Under the pieces are notes generated by a model. The model saw only the letters and a program-made list of their open reading frames with translations. It searched no databases and was not told where the DNA came from. A program made the position numbers and the translations under genes. Source: Lasiosphaeris hirsuta (lineage: Eukaryota > Ascomycota > Sordariomycetes > Sordariales > Lasiosphaeriaceae). Taken from it: a stretch of DNA of 64,000 bases. The stretch spans positions 1-64,000 of the forward strand of contig JAUKUA010000007.1 in assembly GCA_030549175.1 (NCBI GenBank). Reading direction: 5' to 3'. Positions 58,335-64,000 of this stretch are shown here, one piece after another (positions within the stretch are counted from its first letter, which is position 1; each line of letters begins with the position of its first letter).

Positions 58335-59121
58335 AGAATCAGCATATGAGTCAAGCCGTCTACATTCAATAGCCGCGCAGTTCCCACCACGACGGGTTAG
58401 TGATTCCGAGGCAGGCATCCGACCATGTCGACGCTAGGCATTGACGTAAGCTGAGATGAATCTGTGCTGTGCTCCCGAGCTATTCTGGCAATAAAATAAT
58501 GTCTGCCTTGACACTCTCCGCCTGTATCTGGATCGTGGGTGTGCTGATCTCCGTGGTCAATGTAGAACGTTTTTATCCGAGTTCCATATCACAGGGCCTA
58601 ACTGACAGGCCCTAGCAAGGCTCTCCTCAACTACAGGCGTGATTTCTCTGGCACTCTTCTAGGCTCTGTGGCGTGTCTGAATGCATGATTCGTACATGCA
58701 ATACCACCCCCCCTTCCCCGAATGCAGCTACTCTGGCTCGCCCAACAAATAAGAGCTCACAAATAAAGGAGCCTAGTGGTCTTCTTGTACGCAACACCAC
58801 TCACGGGCCATGGCTCGAACAGCCACTCACTTGGCTTCCTTAACGCCGCTTTCCTCAGAGACGCCCCTCACTGGTGACTGTACAGCAGCATATCATGCAG
58901 CATTCCCAGAAGAGACCACCCTTTCCCTCCCGCTTGCCCTTTCAGCCCAAAAGTTTCCGTCATACCGTCAGGCGTCAGCGGGGACGCAAAGGGGCCGCTC
59001 TCAGGCTTAGACGGGCAACCCCTCTTTTCTGGTTTACTCGCCTTGTGGCAATTTGACATGTCAAATTTGTTTCCACTTGTAAACAGATATTTAGTCATTT
59101 ATCTGTCATTGTTGATGCGAA
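58335..59121. other. Spacer between laccase and PNP-ankyrin gene
   Basis: 3' flank of the laccase and promoter of the next gene. No coding signal and no clear TATA box. Confidence 0.4.
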
Positions 59122-61462
59122 ATGAGCAGCCGCCGCACCCTTTCGCCCCAGGACTACAAGGTGGGATGGATTTGTGCGCTGTCGACGGAATTGGCGGCAA
59201 GCGAGGCCATGCTCGACGAGGTGCACAATCCCGTAGCGCAGGATAGCATCGACCACAACTCGTACACGCTTGGCCGCATCTGCGGCCACAACGTTGTCAT
59301 GATGTGCCTGCCGGCAGGCGGGACGGGGACCGTTTCGGCAGCCAGGGCCGCAACGAGGATGGCCAACAGCTTCCGGTCTCTGCGGTTCGGCCTGATGGTG
59401 GGCATTGGCGGCGGTGTCCCGAGCGAGGAGAAAGATATCCGGCTAGGAGACGTCGTCGTCAGTTCCCCCAACGCAAAGTCGGGAGGGGTCCTTCAGTACG
59501 ACTTTGGCAAAACGGTGCAGGAGGGTCGGTTTGTGCAGACGGGGACCCTGGATAAACCGCCAGAGGTGCTGCGCGCTGCTTTATCGCGCCTGCAGGCAAA
59601 GCACATGATACAAGACCCGGGCTTCTTGCAGTATCTGGCCGACATGGCGGCCAATCATGCCAAGATGAAGGCTGGATTTGCGCATCCCGGCGCCGACAAG
59701 GACATCCTGTACGACGGCCTGTACAACCACCCCGAGGGCCCGGGCCACGGAACCTGCATCGGGTGTGATCCCGCTAGGAGGGTCCAGCGAGCGCCCCGTG
59801 GCTCTACGGATCCGGTTATCCACCTCGGCTTGATCGCATCCGGCAACCAGGTCATGAGAGATGGTGCCACGAGAGACAGGTTGCGGAGGGAAATGGGCAT
59901 GGACTGTTTCGAGATGGAGGCAGCTGGCTTGATGGACGGATTCCCCTGCCTCGTGATCCGCGGCATCTGCGACTATGCCGATTCGCACAAGAACAAGGGG
60001 TGGCAGCCCTACGCAGCCGCAACGGCGGCGGCGTATGCCAAAGAGCTGCTCTATACCGTGTCGAGAGATGCCGTGACGGAAGCCCCAGTGGCCCCTGGGA
60101 CCACATCAGACCCAGTGGCCCCCGAGACCACTTCAGAGCCAAGATTCTGTCCTGGTGAGGAACAGTGCGCCCTGTTGCGATACTGCGCGTAGCTGACATG
60201 GAATTTCAGAGACGAAAAGTGATTCAGACACGGAAAGCAATGGGGAGTTGGAAAGCGATCCAGAGACGGAAAGCGACCGCGACACCGGCAGCCACGGGAA
60301 GGTGAAGAAGGAAGCGAACCTCCCCCAAGTATGCTTGGTGTGCGAGCAACGATGCGAGTCCCTCCCAGCACTGTACCGACATCTGAGGGCTTCCGGACAC
60401 GGTTCGCAACACAACAGGCTCAAACGCGAGGCAGTCAAGGGCCAGGCCAAGAGGGAGTCGTCTTCTGCAACCAACTGCCGAGAATGTGGCAAGGAGTTCC
60501 GGGACCGGGCGGCACTTTTCGATCACGCAAGGGGGGCCAAGCATGACCAGCTCTACATCGTTTCCGCAGCCGGGAAAGGAGACCTGGAGGAGGTCAGACG
60601 GCGGCTCATCGGCGGCGCCGACATCGACGCAAGAGACGAACAGACGAGCACGGCGCTGCACCGCGCAGCAGAGAACGGGCACATGCACGTCGTCCGGTTC
60701 CTCCTTGATCAGGGCGCCGACAGGATCGCCGAGCGCTATCCCGGACACACGCCGCTCGACGAGGCGGTGCTCAGAGGCGACCTGGCCCTGGTCAAGGTCT
60801 TTTTCGAGCGAGGCACCGGCACCGGCACCAACAAGCGCACCGATCCCAACTCGGTCGCCTACGCCGCCCAGACCGGAAACGTCGAGGTCGCAAAGCTTCT
60901 TCTCTCCCAGGGCGCCAATATCGATGCCACAAGGAAGATCAATATCAAGGGACTAATGATCCCCGCCGACGCCACTCCGCTATACTGCGCCGTAGATGCT
61001 GGCCACGAGAACCTGGTCCAGTTCCTCCTCGACCGCGGCGCTCACCAAGGCCGCACCGAACACGGCTGGTACCCGCTGTGCCTGGCCGCCGAGCGGGGGA
61101 GCGTCGCCGTCGTCAAGCTCCTTCTCGAGCGCGGCATGGATAACGAGGCCGAGTTTGTCAAGGTCCTGGGCTATGCGTTTGAGTCCTTGCGAGAAAGGAC
61201 GGCCCACTTGGGTCACCTATTCCTAGACCGAGGGCTCCCCGTTGAAGGCGCCGAGAACGACGGCGATCCGCTCCGCCACGCGGCCAGCATTGGGTCGCCC
61301 ACTTTGATCAGGCTGCTGTTTCGGCGGGGGGCTAAGCTTCGCGACAAACGATTTCCCGGAGATGTAATGGGGGGATACAAGCCGAATTGTGCGTCGTCGA
61401 GCAGCGATGCAACTACGGCTACGGAACTTATCGACCACTTTCGTTCTCGCGGGGCGATATAA
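59122..61462 (+). CDS. PNP/UDP-phosphorylase-like domain, two C2H2 fingers and ankyrin repeats
   Basis: Two exons, 59122-60154 and 60210-61462, with a 55-bp GT..AG intron that closes the frame; 761 residues. Residues about 10-320 form a nucleoside-phosphorylase-like domain (VGWICALSTELAAS, GLMVGIGGGVPSEEKDIRLG, FEMEAAGLMD, VIRGICDYADSHKNKGWQPY), the type used as N-terminal domain of fungal NLR-like proteins. An acidic Ser/Asp/Glu/Thr-rich linker follows (345-372), then two zinc-finger-like C2H2 units (C386/C389/H402/H408 and C434/C437/H450/H456), then ankyrin repeats from about 460 to 730 (TALHRAAENGH, TPLYCAVDAGHENLVQFLLD). No NACHT or NB-ARC ATPase lies between. Likely an intracellular recognition or signalling protein; catalytic activity on nucleosides is untested. 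Confidence 0.87.
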
Positions 61463-62871
61463 GTCAGGGTGGTGTACAGTTTCATATAATCTTATAACTT
61501 TATGTCTTAAAACTAGGTCTAGGAGGATCCTGACAACTTATATATACCCAATGTTGAATCACGGCAACTATAGTTGGGCCAAAAATCGATTTCTTAAACT
61601 CACCTGAGCTCAAGGAGGTGCTCTCTTTCCTTCCTAAGCTCTATAGCTAACTAATCTAGGCTTAGTGAGAGAATATTCTAGGTGGTAACTATAGAGGTAG
61701 TCGGTCGTTAAAAACAAAAGAGCCTCATCCAAGGATAGTTAGGCTGAAACCAGACTCGCTTCACCCCTGGCTCACCCTCGGCTCACCTTCGCTCAGCCCC
61801 AGCTTACCATACCACAAAATTATCAACTTTACGCGACGAGGGACAGGTTTTGGGCCAGATGGCGCCGGCCCATTTCTAGTCCCCCCCTAGAGGGAAAAAC
61901 GGCAGTCCTAAAAAATGGCCTTCGTAGCCAGCGTATTCACTCTCGGTTTTGAGGTTCTGTGTTGTAGTAGTCATATCTGCCTACTGCGTAACTTATCTTT
62001 TCCTAGTCGTAAAGAGGCGGCTCAATCCGTTCTCTACTACCTAGCGTACAACTACTTATTCCCAGGCGCCGGCTAGATAAAGAGGTAGTTCGTTCCTCCC
62101 TACCAACTACCATACGAGTCTTCTGTCTCTCTCGTATCCCATATGTCCGTACTTCTCAGCTATCTTACCTCATACCCTCTTACGACTTACTGGCCCTTAT
62201 TCTTCTACCTCTATGTAAACTTCAAATTACTCTATACCATACTATACCTACCTTAATAATGCCGAGAAAGAAGAGTACTATAGAGTTCTTTTACCAAGGA
62301 AAGTTAAAGGGCTTAGAGAATTGTACGGATGGAATAGATAGCTAATAGTTAAAAAGAAGCCTACGGATAAGGTCTTAGAAGACTCTCGCCGTATGATTAA
62401 CCTATGGAACGAGTAAGGTCTACCAATTCTACTAATAGTATCTCCTCTAACCTTCTATCTATTTATGTTACGTGGTAGAACGTAGATAGCTTAGATATGT
62501 TAGTCCATTGTACGTAGTCCCTGCGCTCAATTGAGCACAGGGGGTGCACTGCCATTATATGGCAGTGCGCCCTCTAGACTGACTGCCAACGGGCCATCCT
62601 TTACAATATTATCACACTACCATACAAATATGTCACGTCAGTGTTCATGTGAAGGACCACCAAGCTAACGCTTATCCAAGCGGTCTTTCTGACCGTAGCA
62701 GAAGAATTACTTTATTGATTTAAATAGGTAGTTATAGGGGAATGATTAGGTTGTATACGATAATGTAGGGTATAAGTGGGTCCATAAGTAAGCCCACACA
62801 TAACATTAACCCTGTAATAATATATTGACGGGGAGTTGTAGTTTACCGTTATGTACACAAATAAGAAAGTC
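61463..62871. other. Decayed AT-rich sequence with palindromes
   Basis: TpA-rich, probably RIP-affected repeat debris between about 61480 and 62510 with no surviving frame, followed by two strong palindromes at 62519-62568 and further AT-rich sequence. A short frame starting near 62262 (MPRKKSTIEFFYQ) could be the start of a lost mobile-element protein but is not identifiable. Confidence 0.45.
62519..62568. repeat. Adjacent palindrome and hairpin
   Basis: 62519-62542 is a 24-bp palindrome with one mismatched pair (CCCTG, GCTCAATTGAGC core, CAGGG). 62546-62568 is a perfect 10-bp inverted repeat, GCACTGCCAT/ATGGCAGTGC, with a 3-base loop. The outer arm of the first resembles the CCCTGTG/CACAGGG palindromes at 34610-34660. 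Confidence 0.85.
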
Positions 62872-64000
62872 TTAGTCGGTGTCTCGCACCACGGGTTCAA
62901 TCATATGCCAATCTCGGAAACAACGTGGTTCGTGCTGGAGCTTCAGCAGCGCGATGCAGGTGATTCTGTCCTGTGCTGAAAGATTGCAAAGTATCTGTTC
63001 CACTATATCCACAACTGATCCAGACCACAATAATAGGACCTTCCGGTGTATATTCCTTAGCTGCAAGGCAAGTTCCTCCTCATTGTGCAACCCTTCGACT
63101 GGCATCTCCATGGTAATGCTCATATCCTTGTGGCTTGGTATTCTGTTAGCAGTCTAGTCGTCGACTACAGTACTAGGAGGAAAACATATAAATGTTCACT
63201 ATTACTCTAGTTTGGGAAATTTTGGTGGAGGAGAGAGTCAGGGTGGTGAACACGGGTGAATGGGACAGGAGTGATAACAGAGATGGGGAAGCGAGAACTG
63301 TAGTCTTGAACTTTGCTGCGTCTTGCCAAGATGTGATTGATAGTCATCCATCTACTCCAACCCCTAAGGCAGGGTGATGGTCTCTTACCTCACACTATCG
63401 AACAAGGGCTAACTCGTATCATTTTATACCTACTGTTCAAGGCACTGCCAAGATCACAGAAAAACCTCAATAAGCCTTACTTCCTAGCTTCATCCAACTT
63501 CCTGGCAGCTTCCTCCCTCTCCGCGTCTCCACCTGCATCTTGTGAGAAGAAGTGGATGCTTCCCACCCATCAAAAACTATCGTGTCCGGCAATCCACCCT
63601 GTTCTCCCCTATCATAAGCCTCCCTGACAACCATTTCTGCACGAAAGTGCGCTTTGTAGCGACTGAACACCCTCTCTCCTCCCAATGAGGTGCATATCTC
63701 TCCTCCGCGCGCGCTTCCCAGCTCCACACCAGCCCCATTTCTCTCTACATTCTCATCGCTCACCCATTGAGAACTCAGTGGCTTCTTGATTCCGAAGTCG
63801 AGTTTGGATGACGTTAGTTGCGGACCAAATAAACAGAGAATCGCCCGACAGTAGTAGGGCCTTTGTCATTGTATTCCTCGGTTTGCAGACAACAATGGGA
63901 AAGTGCTCCGAGAAGCGGCTGCAGCGCTCTCTGCTCTGTCGATTCTGGGTTGCCCCCCAAGCCGCTCCTGCAGGCGACGCTCGGCCTTTGCACAAATAGT
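62872..64000. other. Unresolved window edge, possible minus-strand gene fragments
   Basis: Minus-strand open frames at 62872-63123 and 63467-63763 have fairly protein-like composition (for example ERVFSRYKAHFRAEMVVREA) and could be exons of a gene extending past or near the window end, but no domain is recognised and no consistent splicing could be traced between them. I do not call a gene. Confidence 0.25.

Noticed and set aside
60155..60192. End of the PNP frame at 60192 as a separate, shorter protein
   Set aside because: A 55-bp GT..AG intron removes the stop and joins the next frame in phase, making one PNP-zinc-finger-ankyrin protein.
1..64000. CRISPR arrays, rRNA genes, bacterial-type operons
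   Set aside because: No regularly spaced identical repeats with unique spacers, no rRNA-like conserved blocks, and the introns and gene families are fungal.

Overview
The window looks like accessory, repeat-rich chromosome from a filamentous ascomycete (Pezizomycotina). Genes carry short 50-95 nt spliceosomal introns with GT..AG ends. The gene families are typical of such fungi: HET and PNP/ankyrin incompatibility-type proteins, a DUF6536-type membrane protein, an AsaB/GA4-desaturase-like oxidase, an ascomycete laccase, and a FAD monooxygenase fused to a membrane domain. Old repeats carry dense C-to-T and G-to-A changes that look like repeat-induced point mutation (RIP). The species cannot be named from the sequence.

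Layout. 1-9918 is repeat DNA: an LTR relic, then a complete Ty3/Gypsy chromovirus-type retrotransposon (1167-9918) with two LTRs of identical length (1329 bp) and a 5-bp target duplication, heavily RIP-mutated. 10376-13065 (-) is a four-exon FAD monooxygenase with a polytopic C-terminal domain. 17847-19952 (+) is a six-exon MFS exporter. 21383-23272 (+) is an intronless PLP-dependent fold-type-I enzyme. 23871-25546 is bounded by inverted repeats and holds retroelement debris. 25760-26689 (-) is a short-chain dehydrogenase. 29-34 kb holds broken HET-type genes, including a HET-ankyrin pseudogene with freshly homogenised ankyrin repeats. 38083-39567 (+) is a conserved-looking protein of unknown function. 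42580-45086 (+) is a DUF6536-type membrane protein, beside an AsaB-like oxidase at 45173-46093 (-). 46787-48773 (-) is a decayed pyranose-2-oxidase-like gene. 50600-51954 (+) is a polytopic membrane protein. Further right lie a Tc1/mariner relic, a broken cysteine-rich secreted-protein gene, a nine-exon laccase with a 2-bp duplication near its N-terminus (55824-58334), and a PNP-zinc-finger-ankyrin protein (59122-61462). The last 2.5 kb is mostly decayed AT-rich sequence with palindromes.

Functionally there is no single operon-like system. FAD monooxygenase, MFS exporter, PLP enzyme, SDR and AsaB-like oxidase are the kind of tailoring and export genes found in fungal secondary-metabolite clusters, but no polyketide synthase, NRPS or prenyltransferase backbone gene is visible, so membership of one cluster is only a possibility. 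Laccase and the dead pyranose oxidase are a separate oxidative, biomass-related theme. HET and PNP-ankyrin genes are a self/non-self recognition theme. Gene decay is frequent: frameshifts, stops and RIP-like transitions affect at least five genes or relics.
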